From the NCBI RefSeq assembly GCF_036662795.1, contig NZ_JBAFWZ010000001.1, forward strand, positions 62,001 to 126,000: a DNA stretch of 64,000 bases. Direction: 5' to 3'. The stretch comes from Lysinibacillus_B sp036662795 (GTDB lineage Bacteria; Bacillota; Bacilli; Bacillales_A; Planococcaceae). A program made the position numbers and the translations under genes. The notes under the pieces were generated by a model. The model was not told the DNA's origin. It ran no database searches and saw only the letters and a program-made list of their open reading frames with translations. Every line of letters starts with the position of its first letter. The first letter of the stretch is position 1. Positions 25,431 to 34,320 of the stretch are shown here, in pieces.

Positions 25431-26148
25431 TAACGAAGCATTTTTTTATGGCAAAGAACAGGCTATACTGAATATTCCATAGAACTAGAACAAGTAAGAC
25501 TAATCCTAAAATATAACCAGGGTTGCCTAGCCACGTTTCTAGCAGCTCAAGTGGAGAATCTGGTGCTGGCCAATTGATAAACATAAAATTTGTGTTCGCA
25601 AGCTTATTTAATACATATGTCGGTGGTACGACCATAAGTAAAAAATAAATGCCGTAACGAATATTCCACCAGCGCGGCTTGATTTCCGATGAGGCTAATA
25701 AAAAAATACAATAGTAAAGCAAGAGAGCATGAAACAAAAAGCCATGAAAATGCAAGTAACTAAAGACCGGCTCGATTGCCCAACCTGGAAAAATAAGTGC
25801 CGATAATGTTCCTGGGAGCGTAATAGAAAATAGTACCTCTTGAATAAATGGGCTCGGCTTATAGATTTGGAGTCCAATCACAAACATACCAAGCCCACAT
25901 AAATGAAGTGGCAAAGTGTAAATAGTATAGCTACCTGTTATTAGTGCTTCAATTTGCTTAATGCTTTCTAATAGTAGAAGTGAAAGAAAAATCGTCATTT
26001 TATATTTAAATTTTAATTCGTTGGAAGCTTTTTTATAGCGGGGCGTTAATAGTAAAAGTATACCGAGAACAAGGATTAACCAGCCAATGTGAATCGATTG
26101 AAATAATTCAAAGCCTGTATGAAAAGTATCTATAGTTAATAAGGTCAT
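25423..26148 (-). CDS. YwaF family (TIGR02206) integral membrane protein
   Basis: The 241-residue protein has about seven hydrophobic helices and matches the YwaF/TIGR02206 pattern: YTLPLHLCGLGMFVIG in the middle, FPGWAIEPVFSYLHFHGFLFHALLL, and NFMFINWPAPDSPLEL near the C terminus. The family is restricted mainly to Bacillales and has no known function. The ATG follows AAGGGGTG. It is transcribed alone, convergent with the DUF3784-type gene and divergent from dinB. Confidence 0.8.
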   Translation of the reverse strand: MTLLTIDTFHTGFELFQSIHIGWLILVLGILLLLTPRYKKASNELKFKYKMTIFLSLLLLESIKQIEALITGSYTIYTLPLHLCGLGMFVIGLQIYKPSPFIQEVLFSITLPGTLSALIFPGWAIEPVFSYLHFHGFLFHALLLYYCIFLLASSEIKPRWWNIRYGIYFLLMVVPPTYVLNKLANTNFMFINWPAPDSPLELLETWLGNPGYILGLVLLVLVLWNIQYSLFFAIKKCFVIK

Positions 26149-26313
26149 TCCATTGCACCCCTTACTAGTAGGATCTACTGAAAGATGTAATCTTATATCT
26201 TATGTATACGTCGTGTATTCTATTTAATTTTATCGTATCATAAGAAAAATATGGTGTGAATGGTGCGAGGGTTGTGATAAGATTCGTTCATTGATTAAAG
26301 GGGGGAAGAATGC

Positions 26314-27561
26314 ATGACTAAGAGCGCTCGCATCATTTTACATATTGATATGAATAGTTTCTATGCGTCTGTTGAGCAAATCTACTCCCCAGAGCTAAAG
26401 GGAAAGCCTGTTGCCATAGCAGGAAACCCGAAGGAACGTCGAGGCATCATTATCACGTGCAGCTACGAGGCGCGGGCAAAGGGTGTTTTCACAACACAAC
26501 GGGTGTCCGATGCCTTAAAGGTATGTCCGGAGCTCATTGTGATGTCACCAAATTTTGACCGGTACCGAGATGCATCCAAAAAGTTCTTTAATTTACTAAA
26601 GGAATTTACCCCACTCGTTGAGCCCGTTTCTATCGATGAAAGCTATGTAGATATTAGTGTGCTTGACAATGGAAAACACCCGTTAGAAACAGTTCAAGAA
26701 ATTCAAAATCGAATCTTAAACGAGCTTGGGCTTCCGTGTTCAATAGGTGTTGCTCCAAATAAGTTTCTAGCAAAAATGGCATCAAATTATAAAAAGCCGC
26801 TTGGTATTACTGTGATTCGAAAACGTGATATACAAGATATCCTATGGCCATTAGATGTGATCGAGATGCACGGTGTAGGTAGAAAAACGGCAGAAAAGCT
26901 AAAGAGCTTAAACATCGCAACGATTGGGGATTTAGCAAAAGCTGATCAACATACGATGCATAAACTTTTTGGGATTAATGGGCCTCGTTTAGTTGAAAAG
27001 GCGAACGGTGAGGACAAAAGAGAGGTTAATCCTGATTCCATTTATGATACGAAAAGTGTTGGCAATTCAACGACGCTGCCACATGATGTGTCTGAGAGCC
27101 ATGAATTACGAGATATTATTTTCACGTTAGCTGAAAAGGTAAGTGACCGATTAAAGGCAAAGGGGTTAGTCGGTACAACAGTCGGTATCCAAATAAAGTA
27201 TGGCGATTGGAAAAACCAAACGAACAGCAAAAGAATTCAAAATGGCATCGATGAGAGTGCTCAGATTTTTGAAATTGCCTGGGATTTATTTTTAGAGCAT
27301 TGGAAGGAAAAACCAGTGAGGTTATTAGGTGTAACAGTTGGCAATGTCATCGACAAAATAGATAGCACAGAGCAATTATCAATTTTTAATTTTGAAGAGC
27401 ATGTGAAGGAAGAGCCAATTATCGATGTGATGCACAAGCTAGAGCGAAAATTTGGTGAGGGCATCATTAAGCGCGGTGTAAAAGGAAAAAGGGCTGGGAA
27501 ATATCATGCAAACACCAGTTTTAGTAAGGATTTTTTAGATGATTTGAGGGATGACAATTGA
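26314..27561 (+). CDS. dinB: DNA polymerase IV (Y-family)
   Basis: The 415-residue Y-family polymerase performs error-prone translesion synthesis. Palm-domain metal ligands are in HIDMNSFYASVE (Asp12) and SIDESYVDIS, the fingers have the RRGIIITCSYEARAKGV loop, and a helix-hairpin-helix HGVGRKTAEKLK follows. The little-finger domain leads to QLSIF near the C terminus, a good match to the beta-clamp binding motif. No LexA box is visible upstream. SD AAAGGGGGGAAG precedes the ATG. In Bacillus such genes are yqjH or yqjW; this one looks like the YqjH type. Confidence 0.93.
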   Translation: MTKSARIILHIDMNSFYASVEQIYSPELKGKPVAIAGNPKERRGIIITCSYEARAKGVFTTQRVSDALKVCPELIVMSPNFDRYRDASKKFFNLLKEFTPLVEPVSIDESYVDISVLDNGKHPLETVQEIQNRILNELGLPCSIGVAPNKFLAKMASNYKKPLGITVIRKRDIQDILWPLDVIEMHGVGRKTAEKLKSLNIATIGDLAKADQHTMHKLFGINGPRLVEKANGEDKREVNPDSIYDTKSVGNSTTLPHDVSESHELRDIIFTLAEKVSDRLKAKGLVGTTVGIQIKYGDWKNQTNSKRIQNGIDESAQIFEIAWDLFLEHWKEKPVRLLGVTVGNVIDKIDSTEQLSIFNFEEHVKEEPIIDVMHKLERKFGEGIIKRGVKGKRAGKYHANTSFSKDFLDDLRDDN

Positions 27562-27643
27562 AGTATTATTTCTCTTATCAATGAATGATTTCATGGTCTA
27601 ATAAATATGTCTATACTAAGGACTCTTATAATGGAGGACATAG

Positions 27644-28120
27644 ATGAAAAAGTGGCTGATATTGGTAATCCTACTTTGTGCCGGCTGTTCAAGCTCTGAC
27701 TATTCACTTTCGGGATCCTTCGAGCAAATTTCGCAAAAAGAATATAAATCCATGATCAAAAAATACGAGCTGAATAATATCGAAAGAAAAGATTTTTATG
27801 AAGTGAGCATTGTCTTTGAATGGAAATCGAATAAAAAAATCAAACATTTTAATGTGTATTTAATTGATAATTTGGAAGAAATAATTAATGAATATGATGG
27901 GGCATCTGGTTATTTCTCGAAATCGACTATTTCTAATATCGATTATGAAGAGTTTACTGTTGCATATGAAACTCAATTTTTATTCTATGCTAAAAATAGT
28001 AATGGAGCTAAAATTAAAGAGCTTTTCAGGGGTGAAAAATTTATCGTTAGTAGAGTAGAGGATGGGAAAGAAGTTCAAGATATTATTGGAATTGATAGTT
28101 TGATTAATGTTAGCAAATGA
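27644..28120 (+). CDS. Putative lipoprotein
   Basis: The 158-residue product has a lipoprotein signal: MKKWLILVILLCAGCSSS with the lipobox CAGC (Cys15 predicted lipidated). The mature part is a small alpha/beta domain without recognisable motifs. Function unknown. SD ATGGAGGA precedes the ATG. It lies alone between dinB and a small membrane-protein gene; the segment 28140-28170 contains an imperfect hairpin followed by six T that likely ends the transcript. Confidence 0.65.
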   Translation: MKKWLILVILLCAGCSSSDYSLSGSFEQISQKEYKSMIKKYELNNIERKDFYEVSIVFEWKSNKKIKHFNVYLIDNLEEIINEYDGASGYFSKSTISNIDYEEFTVAYETQFLFYAKNSNGAKIKELFRGEKFIVSRVEDGKEVQDIIGIDSLINVSK

Positions 28121-28265
28121 TAGGGTCATTGATAACAAAAAGTGTATCCAAACGAGGGTATGCTTTTTTGTTTACGGAATGTTCGATAATGCTATTTTTA
28201 ATAGAACCACTTGTAGCAATTTTTGCCTTAAGCGAGTTATAATTACATAGAAAGGGGATGAACAT

Positions 28266-28496
28266 ATGAATCAACCAAAAATGAATCCAGCTGTCTTGAG
28301 ATTGCTCGTAATTTTTCCGAATGTACTTAGCTACTTATTATTGTTCGGCGTTATTATTTATATAGTAACAAACTTTGGTGGTTTAAAAGAAGCAGGAGCA
28401 TTAAACTTTTGGCTAATCTTACTTGCTGTTTTAGCACCAATGGCAATCTATACTACATACTCGATTGTCAAACGTATGAAGGCAGGGGTCCTATAA
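28266..28496 (+). CDS. Small two-helix membrane protein
   Basis: The 76-residue protein has two hydrophobic helices (about 12-34 and 46-65) joined by a short loop and ends with a basic tail. No known family. The ATG is preceded by AAAGGGGATG. A hairpin terminator follows immediately, so it is a monocistronic small gene. Confidence 0.6.
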   Translation: MNQPKMNPAVLRLLVIFPNVLSYLLLFGVIIYIVTNFGGLKEAGALNFWLILLAVLAPMAIYTTYSIVKRMKAGVL

Positions 28497-28504
28497 TTAT
28501 AATG

Positions 28505-28546
28505 AGAGGATTTTATGCAAAGTGCATAAATCCTCGTTTGCTTTTT
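28505..28546 (+). terminator. Intrinsic terminator
   Basis: The stem GAGGATTTTATGCA/TGCATAAATCCTC (one bulged base) with a short loop is followed by GTTTGCTTTTT. Confidence 0.8.
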
Positions 28547-28614
28547 ATTAAAAAAAAGAGATAGACTTTTAAATATACCTATCCCTTTATATAATGAGTA
28601 TATTTATATAGCTC

Positions 28615-29601
28615 CTATTCCGCCTTTGGATAATATTCTGGATTCCAAATATGAGTGAAGCCGATTTCTTCATCGGTTAACATGTAAAATTCTTTGCTAA
28701 CTTGGTCTTCATGCTGATTACCAAGGTCGTTATTTGTTGCATCAATATGTCGCCACATTCCGTCCACCTTGACCAAATTCCAAGCATGGAGCCTTGTATC
28801 GGCTATGTCCTCAATTAAATCGCCAACAATACAGCGTGTTTCAATACCAGCCTGGGTTAAAAGCATATACATGGCCATTGCTTAGGCCTGACAAACGCCT
28901 TTTCCATATAAAAAGAAGCCAGAAGGGGAATGATTCGTCAGAAGTTCTTCATCGAAATTATATTCCATACCATTGATCACAGCGCTATGAATCCTTTCGA
29001 CAATCTCAGCCTCAGATTTAGCTTGTCTATCTAGACTTTCAAGTACTTCCTTTTTAGCCTAGTTAATCGAAGCCATTTCAATTTTATTTGTTGTGAACAA
29101 TGAACTCATATCAAATAAAACAGCATCTTCTACTTGTTCAAAGTGCAAGTTAAATTGCAGCAAGGTACCAGCAATAAAATCCTCTTGCTGTACGATGTCG
29201 TTCATTACACGATCGAATAGTTGATCAGGTTTTTCTTCATTTCCCTTATATAAAATGGCCATACGCATATCGAATTGCTGAAGATTTTCGATAAGAATCG
29301 CTTTCAGTTCAGCTTCATTTTTTACTGTAAACACATGACCGTAAACTGGGCGAACGTATGATTCGTTATGAATTAACGTTTGAATTGTTTCGTTCATTTT
29401 GTTTTCAAAGAAGGGCTCAATTGCGATCCCTTCTTGAATACTACGATAGTAAAAAATCTTTTCAGAAGAAAGGTTAGGAGCTGATGTCTTCATTGTCGGT
29501 GTACGCTGCTCCTCATTATATATAGAAGATGTTTCTTGTTTATCATTTTGCTTTCAGCCTACTAACAATAACAATAAAACAATCGCAACATAGCCTTTCA
29601 T
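28615..29601 (-). pseudogene. Transglutaminase-like lipoprotein gene with three in-frame stops
   Basis: A single minus-strand frame runs from ATG 29601 (preceded by GGAGG) to 28615, 328 residues, broken only by three stops: TGA at 29554-29556, TAG at 29059-29061 and TAA at 28882-28884. The TGA stands exactly where the lipobox cysteine belongs (LLLLLVG-stop), so TGC/TGT became TGA. The TAA interrupts GKGVCQA-stop-AMAMYML, where the transglutaminase core expects Tyr next to its catalytic Cys. The His and Asp of the core are visible in RLHAWNLVKVDGMWRHIDAT. No frameshift is present. The enzyme would have been an anchored transglutaminase/protease-like protein; it cannot be made now. Confidence 0.85.
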
Positions 29602-29619
29602 CCAAATAGCCTCCTAAGG

Positions 29620-30630
29620 TTACCAGGCTCTCTTATACGTTGGGCTTGGCGTTTCAATTTCTATCCCTAATTGCATTGCAGCGCGGTAAGGGAAATATGG
29701 ATCACGTAATAGCTCGCGTCCGATAAAAATCAAATCCGCTTTGTTTTCCTGTAAAATACGCTCGGCCTCTAATCCGGTTGTAATCAAGCCAACAGTACCA
29801 GTAGGGATTCCTGATATCTTTACTGTCTCTGAAAAAGGGACTTGATACAGTGGATATGCCTCAATCGTCGCTGGTACGACACCACCAGAGGAAACGTCAA
29901 TTAAATCAACGTTCTGTGCTGCCATCCAGCGTGCGAAAATTACATAATCCTCAGGCTCTAATCCGCCATCACGGTAGTCCTTTGCAGAAACACGAACAAG
30001 TAGGGGACCTTCCCAAATCGAACGAACCGCGTCAATTACCTCACGTAACAGTCGATAACGATTTTCAGGACTTCCACCGTATTCATCCTGTCGTTTATTT
30101 GTTAGTGGAGATAAGAATTCGCTAATTAAGTAGCCATGTGCACCGTGAATTTCAAGTACATCAAATCCGGCTTTCTTAGCGCGAATTGCACCTTGTTTAA
30201 AGGCCTCCACAACATATGCAATATCCTCCGTTGTCATTTCAGTTGGTGTGTTATACGTTTCATCGAAGGCAATGGCAGAAGGGGCATATGTAGGTCCTTC
30301 TACTGTAGCTTTTCGTCCAGCATGTGCAAGCTGTATGCCAGTTTTGGCGTTGAAGGCCTTCATTTGCCCGACTAGCTCTGAAAGGCCTTCAATATGTGCA
30401 TCACTCCAAATACCGAGATCGCGATTTGATATACGTCCTTCAGGTACGATTCCTGTAGCCTCGAGCAGTACTAATCCAACCTGACCCATTGCACGTGAAG
30501 TATAATGAATGATATGGAATGGCTGAACGAATCCATCGTCCTTTGCCTCATACATGCACATTGGTGCCATTACGATTCGATTTTTTAATAGAATAGACTG
30601 GAGTTGATAGGGTTCAAATAATTTGGCCAT
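29620..30630 (-). CDS. namA: NADPH dehydrogenase NamA (old yellow enzyme family)
   Basis: The 336-residue FMN enzyme reduces activated C=C bonds and nitro compounds with NADPH, as does B. subtilis YqjM. It has the YqjM-class hallmarks: RIVMAPMCMY with Cys25 and Tyr27 over the flavin, QLAHAGRKA, and the substrate-binding HGAHGYLISEFLSPLTN followed by RQDEYGGS. RELLRDPYFPYRAA closes the barrel. It probably serves xenobiotic or quinone detoxification. It is followed upstream by proC with a 21-base gap on the same strand, so the T-box transcript may run through. Confidence 0.95.
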   Translation of the reverse strand: MAKLFEPYQLQSILLKNRIVMAPMCMYEAKDDGFVQPFHIIHYTSRAMGQVGLVLLEATGIVPEGRISNRDLGIWSDAHIEGLSELVGQMKAFNAKTGIQLAHAGRKATVEGPTYAPSAIAFDETYNTPTEMTTEDIAYVVEAFKQGAIRAKKAGFDVLEIHGAHGYLISEFLSPLTNKRQDEYGGSPENRYRLLREVIDAVRSIWEGPLLVRVSAKDYRDGGLEPEDYVIFARWMAAQNVDLIDVSSGGVVPATIEAYPLYQVPFSETVKISGIPTGTVGLITTGLEAERILQENKADLIFIGRELLRDPYFPYRAAMQLGIEIETPSPTYKRAW

Positions 30631-30651
30631 AGAAAGGCTCCTTTCCTTAAT

Positions 30652-31458
30652 TTAAATGCCTTTAGCTAATTCTCGAGAGCGTGCCTCTGCACTTTTAACG
30701 CAGGCACTAATTGTTTCATTAAAGTGATTTTCCTCTAGCGCTCGAATGCCAGCCTCCGTTGTGCCACCTGGACTTGTAACTTTCCGTCGAAGCTCATCAG
30801 GCTCTTCGTTAATTGCTTGTAGCATAGCAGCTGATCCCGCAATCGTTTGCACCATTAGTTGACGAACAACTTCCTTCGTAAGGCCGAATTCCGTCCCGGC
30901 TTTTTCAAAAGCTTCTATTAAATAATAAAGGTAGGCTGGACCACTACCTGAAAGTGCTGTTACAGCGTGAAGCTGATCCTCGTCTACTTCAATAACTAGC
31001 CCAATCGCATCAAGCATCTTTATATAATCTTGCTTTTGTTTATCGCTTACTCGCTCATTAAAGGAAATACCACTTGCTGACATTCCAATTGTAGCAGAAG
31101 TATTTGGCATGACTCGAGCAATTGGGCGGTTGCCTAATCCCTGCCCAATCGTTTCGATAGCAATGCCTGCTAGCACCGATAAAATAGCAGTATCCTTTGA
31201 AATATATGGCTGAAGAGATTCCATTGCAGTCTGCACATCTTTAGGTTTCATTGCTAGTATAAGTAAATCTGCATCCTGAATATGAGATAGACTTGATAAA
31301 ATTTTTACGCCATATTTATTATTTAAATATTGTAAACGCTCCTGGTCTGAACGATTTGTCACATAAATTTGCTCTGGAAGAACACAGGATTTCTCAATCC
31401 AACCTCCAATTAAAGCTTCCGCCATTGAACCAGCGCCTAAAAAAACAACCTTTTGCAT
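30652..31458 (-). CDS. proC: Pyrroline-5-carboxylate reductase
   Basis: The 268-residue NAD(P)H-dependent enzyme makes L-proline from pyrroline-5-carboxylate. The Rossmann motif FLGAGSMAEALIGG opens the protein, and the C-terminal dimer domain carries ALSGSGPAYLYYLIEAFEKAG and VTSPGGTTEAGI, all family hallmarks. ATG at 31458 follows AAGGAGG; the frame remains open further upstream but that part is the T-box leader. Bacillus has several paralogues (proG, proH, proI); control by a proline-type T-box suggests the biosynthetic proI role. Confidence 0.95.
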   Translation of the reverse strand: MQKVVFLGAGSMAEALIGGWIEKSCVLPEQIYVTNRSDQERLQYLNNKYGVKILSSLSHIQDADLLILAMKPKDVQTAMESLQPYISKDTAILSVLAGIAIETIGQGLGNRPIARVMPNTSATIGMSASGISFNERVSDKQKQDYIKMLDAIGLVIEVDEDQLHAVTALSGSGPAYLYYLIEAFEKAGTEFGLTKEVVRQLMVQTIAGSAAMLQAINEEPDELRRKVTSPGGTTEAGIRALEENHFNETISACVKSAEARSRELAKGI

Positions 31459-31469
31459 AAAATGCCTCC

Positions 31470-31721
31470 TTAAAAATAAAAAAAGCGCTCTCGTCCTCAA
31501 AATAAGGACGAAAACACTATAGTTTCCGCGGTACCACCTTAGTTCACGATTATCGTGCAACTTTTAGCCTTTTTATCGCAAAGGGTACGGTTATGTTGTC
31601 ATAACAGCTCGGAAGTAGGTTCGATAAACTGAGCGGACTATACTGCTTTCACCAAATGCAGTACTCTCTTAAGTCATCAATCAATGTACTTGTCTTCGTC
31701 TACGCATAAATTTAGAATTAT
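31470..31721 (-). promoter_or_regulatory. T-box leader of proC, probably tRNA-Pro specific
   Basis: The minus-strand leader contains a Stem I with GAAGACAAGTA and an AGAGAG...TTGGTGAAAG distal part, a specifier region reading GAACCTACTTCCGAGC in which CCT is a proline codon, the canonical antiterminator core AACTAAGGTGGTACCGCG (about 31525-31543) and a 13-bp terminator stem (AGTG..CGTCC/GGACG..CGCT with G-U pairs) followed by seven T. Uncharged tRNA-Pro should open transcription into proC. The specifier assignment is read by eye and agrees with the gene. Confidence 0.9.
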
Positions 31722-31726
31722 CCAAA

Positions 31727-31755
31727 ATTATATAAGTAGCATACTCAAGTGTCAA
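31727..31755 (-). promoter_or_regulatory. Consensus sigma-A promoter of the proC leader
   Basis: On the minus strand TTGACA (31750-31755) and TATAAT (31727-31732) are separated by exactly 17 bases, both perfect consensus. The start site would fall near 31720, at the first base of the T-box leader. Confidence 0.85.
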
Positions 31756-31838
31756 CCTTTACCGTGACGAATTAAGAAAAAAAGTGTAAAATAGAATGAA
31801 TAATCATTCATTTTCAATAAAATAAGGGGTTGTTTTCA

Positions 31839-32780
31839 ATGCAAGTACACAAAATTATCATTCCAACACCGTATCCAGTGGGGGATGTGAATGCATTTTT
31901 AGTGAAAGGGGATGCGTTAACACTATTTGATGCTGGACCAAAAACAGAGGAGGCTTACGAGGCACTAAAATGGGGAATTCGTTCGGCGGGCTACGAGATG
32001 AAGGATATAGAACAGGTAGTGTTGACTCATCATCATCCGGATCATGCTGGATGGGTAGATGCATTTCCACATGCTGAAGTACTTGGGCACCGATATGTTG
32101 ATTACTGGATGCGCCAGGCAGAAGATTTTATTTCATATCGAAATGCTTTTTATATTCATGAACTAGAGCGTGAAGGAGTTCCTAAGCAGATTATACAGGA
32201 CATTGTTGAAGTTAGAGGGGAGATGGAGCTATTTGGCACACGTCCGTTGACAGGCTTTTTAGCAGAGGGCGACGAAGTTCCAGGTCATCATAAGCTAAAA
32301 GTATATGAAACACCAGGGCATGCACAAAGTCATTTAATTTTTGTTGAGGAAGGCTCGAATGAAGGTATTGGTGGGGATTTATTATTAGAGGGAGTATCCT
32401 CTAATCCACTTGTAGAGCCACCGAATGAACTTGCTGGGGATCGCCCGAAATCTTTGCTTCAATATAATGCGTCGTTAAAAAAGTTAAGGGATTTACAAGT
32501 GTCAAAGCTGTATACAGGGCATGGAGGAGAGGTTTATAATAGTGCAGAACTTATTAATGACCGGCTGGAAAAGCAAAAGCAGAGGGCATTTAAAGTACGT
32601 GAAATGCTAGAGGAACCAAAAACAGTATTTGATGTAACGAAAATGTTGTTTGAGAAAATTTACAAAAAGCAGCCTGGTTTAACGCTTTCAGAAACACTTG
32701 GTCAGCTGGATTATTTAGTGGATAATCAGCTGGCTCAAATAATTGTACGAGAAGATATCGAGTTCTATCAAAAAGTATAA
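31839..32780 (+). CDS. MBL-fold metallohydrolase (YqjP-like)
   Basis: The 313-residue metallo-beta-lactamase-fold hydrolase has its metal-binding motif THHHPDHAG (about residues 65-73), then the later ETPGHAQSHLIF and a C-terminal YTGHGGEV that provides the remaining ligands. A C-terminal helical winged domain (from about residue 240) is typical of the YqjP group. Substrate unknown. ATG at 31839 is used because AAGGGG lies nine bases upstream; TTG at 31830 overlaps it. It runs divergently from the proC T-box promoter. Confidence 0.88.
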   Translation: MQVHKIIIPTPYPVGDVNAFLVKGDALTLFDAGPKTEEAYEALKWGIRSAGYEMKDIEQVVLTHHHPDHAGWVDAFPHAEVLGHRYVDYWMRQAEDFISYRNAFYIHELEREGVPKQIIQDIVEVRGEMELFGTRPLTGFLAEGDEVPGHHKLKVYETPGHAQSHLIFVEEGSNEGIGGDLLLEGVSSNPLVEPPNELAGDRPKSLLQYNASLKKLRDLQVSKLYTGHGGEVYNSAELINDRLEKQKQRAFKVREMLEEPKTVFDVTKMLFEKIYKKQPGLTLSETLGQLDYLVDNQLAQIIVREDIEFYQKV

Positions 32781-32788
32781 ATTGAATG

Positions 32789-32827
32789 ATCAACACCCCT
32801 TGCTTTTGTGTCGCAAGGGGTGTTGAT
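32789..32827 (+). terminator. Perfect 15-bp hairpin
   Basis: ATCAACACCCCTTGC (32789-32803) pairs perfectly with 32813-32827 around a 9-nt loop. No T-run follows on the plus strand, so it may be an atypical terminator of the MBL gene or an mRNA end barrier. Confidence 0.6.
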
Positions 32828-32857
32828 ATTCGAAGAGAGTATAAATTTTTAGAGTTT

Positions 32858-32935
32858 GAGCAGTGTCTAGCTTCGGCGTCAGACCCAGCCCCTCGGTCGA
32901 AAGCGGGGAAGATGCTTTCGTTTCGTATATTCCAG
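32858..32935. repeat. Possible dispersed intergenic repeat copy
   Basis: The GC-richer stretch with CAGTGTCTAGCTTCGGCGTC followed by AGCCCCTCGGTCG stands out from the AT-rich surroundings. It resembles a short intergenic repeat (GTCTAGCTCCAGCGCC...CCTCGG type) I know from many Bacillus genomes. Only one copy lies in the window, so the repeat status is inferred, not shown. Confidence 0.4.
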
Positions 32936-32977
32936 CGCTTATCATGGAAAAACGTGGTGCTGCTGCTTTTATTATTA

Positions 32978-34138
32978 TTATTTTGCTGTAATAGTCATAG
33001 CTGGTCCGAAGAACTCGTAATGAATGTTTTCCCCAGGGACTTGTAGGTCCTTTAAAGCTGCAATTGTACATTCCATAAATGGTACTGGGCCACAAATATA
33101 GACATGGGCGCCTGGTTGTAGGAACGGAGCAATTTTTTCCTTTGTTAAATAGCCATCCTCGTCTGAATAAAAGAATGTGTGTTTTCCATTTAATGAAGCC
33201 ATTTTTCTCGTTACTTCATCCCCTAATGCAACCACTTGCTTATTACGAGCACATTGAATAAATGCAACCAGACGATTGTTCTCGATGCTTTGTAGCATTG
33301 TGTTTAATGGTGTAACACCAATTCCGCCACTAATAAATAGAACAGGAGATTGGCCTTCTTCAAGTGTAAATACTCCTGCAGGTGCACTCACCTCAATCGT
33401 GTCACCAACATTCACATCATGATGTAAATAATTCGAAACCTTACCGATTGGCGTGTGATCGTCTTCGCGTTTAACAGAAATACGGTATTCATTTTCGTTG
33501 CTTGGCTGAGAAACAGTATACTGACGGTTTAAAGTATATTCTTCACCTGGAATTTTAACGCGAATGCCAATATATTGACCTGCTTTATATTCCGGTAATT
33601 TTTCGCCATCAACAGGTGCTAAATAAAAGGAAGATACGTTTTCGCTTTCTTGTTCTTTTTTTGTTACTTTAAATTTTTTAAAGAAGCGCCAGCCGCCATT
33701 TGACTCAGCTTCTTTATACAAGTCTTCCTCTACTTGAATGAAAATATCAGCAATCACACCATAGGCCTCTGCCCAAGCATCAATGATTTCTGGTGTTGCT
33801 GCATCACCTAGCACCTCTTTAATTGCGCGCAGTAAATGTTCCCCAACAATAGGATAATGCTCGGGTAATACGCCTAAGCTACGGTGTTTATGTGCGATAA
33901 GAATGACAGCAGGAACAATAGGCTCTAAATTGTCTATATGCTTCGCTGCTGCATAAACTGTGTTAGCTAAAGCTGTTTGTTGACGACCTTTTGCTTGATT
34001 TGCGTGGTTAAAGATGTTTAATAAGGTTGGATTTTCACCTAGCATGTTTTTGTAGAATGTTTTTGTAATTTCTAAACCATGAACCTCTAATACTGGAACT
34101 GTTGACTTAATGATATCAATTGTTTGTTGTTGTAACAT
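32978..34138 (-). CDS. hmp: Flavohemoprotein, nitric oxide dioxygenase
   Basis: The 386-residue enzyme detoxifies nitric oxide by oxidising it to nitrate with O2 and NAD(P)H. The globin domain (about 1-140) has the proximal His in LIAHKHRSLGV; the FAD domain shows NRQYTVSQP and the NAD domain FISGGIGVTPLNTML and ICGPVPFM, then the C-terminal HYEFFGP. The ATG follows AAAGGACG. It is divergent from nsrR, and two NsrR-type inverted repeats lie in the shared upstream region, so NO should relieve repression. Confidence 0.96.
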   Translation of the reverse strand: MLQQQTIDIIKSTVPVLEVHGLEITKTFYKNMLGENPTLLNIFNHANQAKGRQQTALANTVYAAAKHIDNLEPIVPAVILIAHKHRSLGVLPEHYPIVGEHLLRAIKEVLGDAATPEIIDAWAEAYGVIADIFIQVEEDLYKEAESNGGWRFFKKFKVTKKEQESENVSSFYLAPVDGEKLPEYKAGQYIGIRVKIPGEEYTLNRQYTVSQPSNENEYRISVKREDDHTPIGKVSNYLHHDVNVGDTIEVSAPAGVFTLEEGQSPVLFISGGIGVTPLNTMLQSIENNRLVAFIQCARNKQVVALGDEVTRKMASLNGKHTFFYSDEDGYLTKEKIAPFLQPGAHVYICGPVPFMECTIAALKDLQVPGENIHYEFFGPAMTITAK

Positions 34139-34184
34139 ATTGTCACGTCCTTTCTATGGCAAATATACATCCTCGTAAATTTTA

Positions 34185-34247
34185 AAGCAATATATAAAAT
34201 ACATCTTTAACAAATCGTTCACAAAACATGTATTTAAAATACATGTT
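34185..34247. promoter_or_regulatory. Two NsrR-type operators between hmp and nsrR
   Basis: Site A (34225-34247) is a perfect 11-1-11 inverted repeat: AACATGTATTT and AAATACATGTT flank one A. Site B (34185-34207) has one perfect half AAATACATCTT and a degenerate partner AAGCAATATAT. Both agree with the known NsrR motif (AAGATGYATTT-n-AAATRCATCTT). Site B is nearer hmp and site A is near the middle, so A probably serves both genes and B only hmp. A TTGACA at 34270 may be the -35 of nsrR. Confidence 0.85.
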
Positions 34248-34320
34248 AAAAATAATACACATTTTGTAGTTGACAGAGAAATCAATGCTATACTAATAAA
34301 GAGAAGGTTGGTGGACAGAA

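Noticed and set aside
29554..29556. TGA as selenocysteine in the lipobox
   Set aside because: The same gene also has TAG and TAA stops, no selenocysteine structure is visible, and the lipobox Cys would have to be lipidated.
32786..33046. Plus-strand frame after the MBL gene overlapping hmp
   Set aside because: It reads through a hairpin and a repeat-like segment, has no ribosome site, and lies opposite the real hmp gene.
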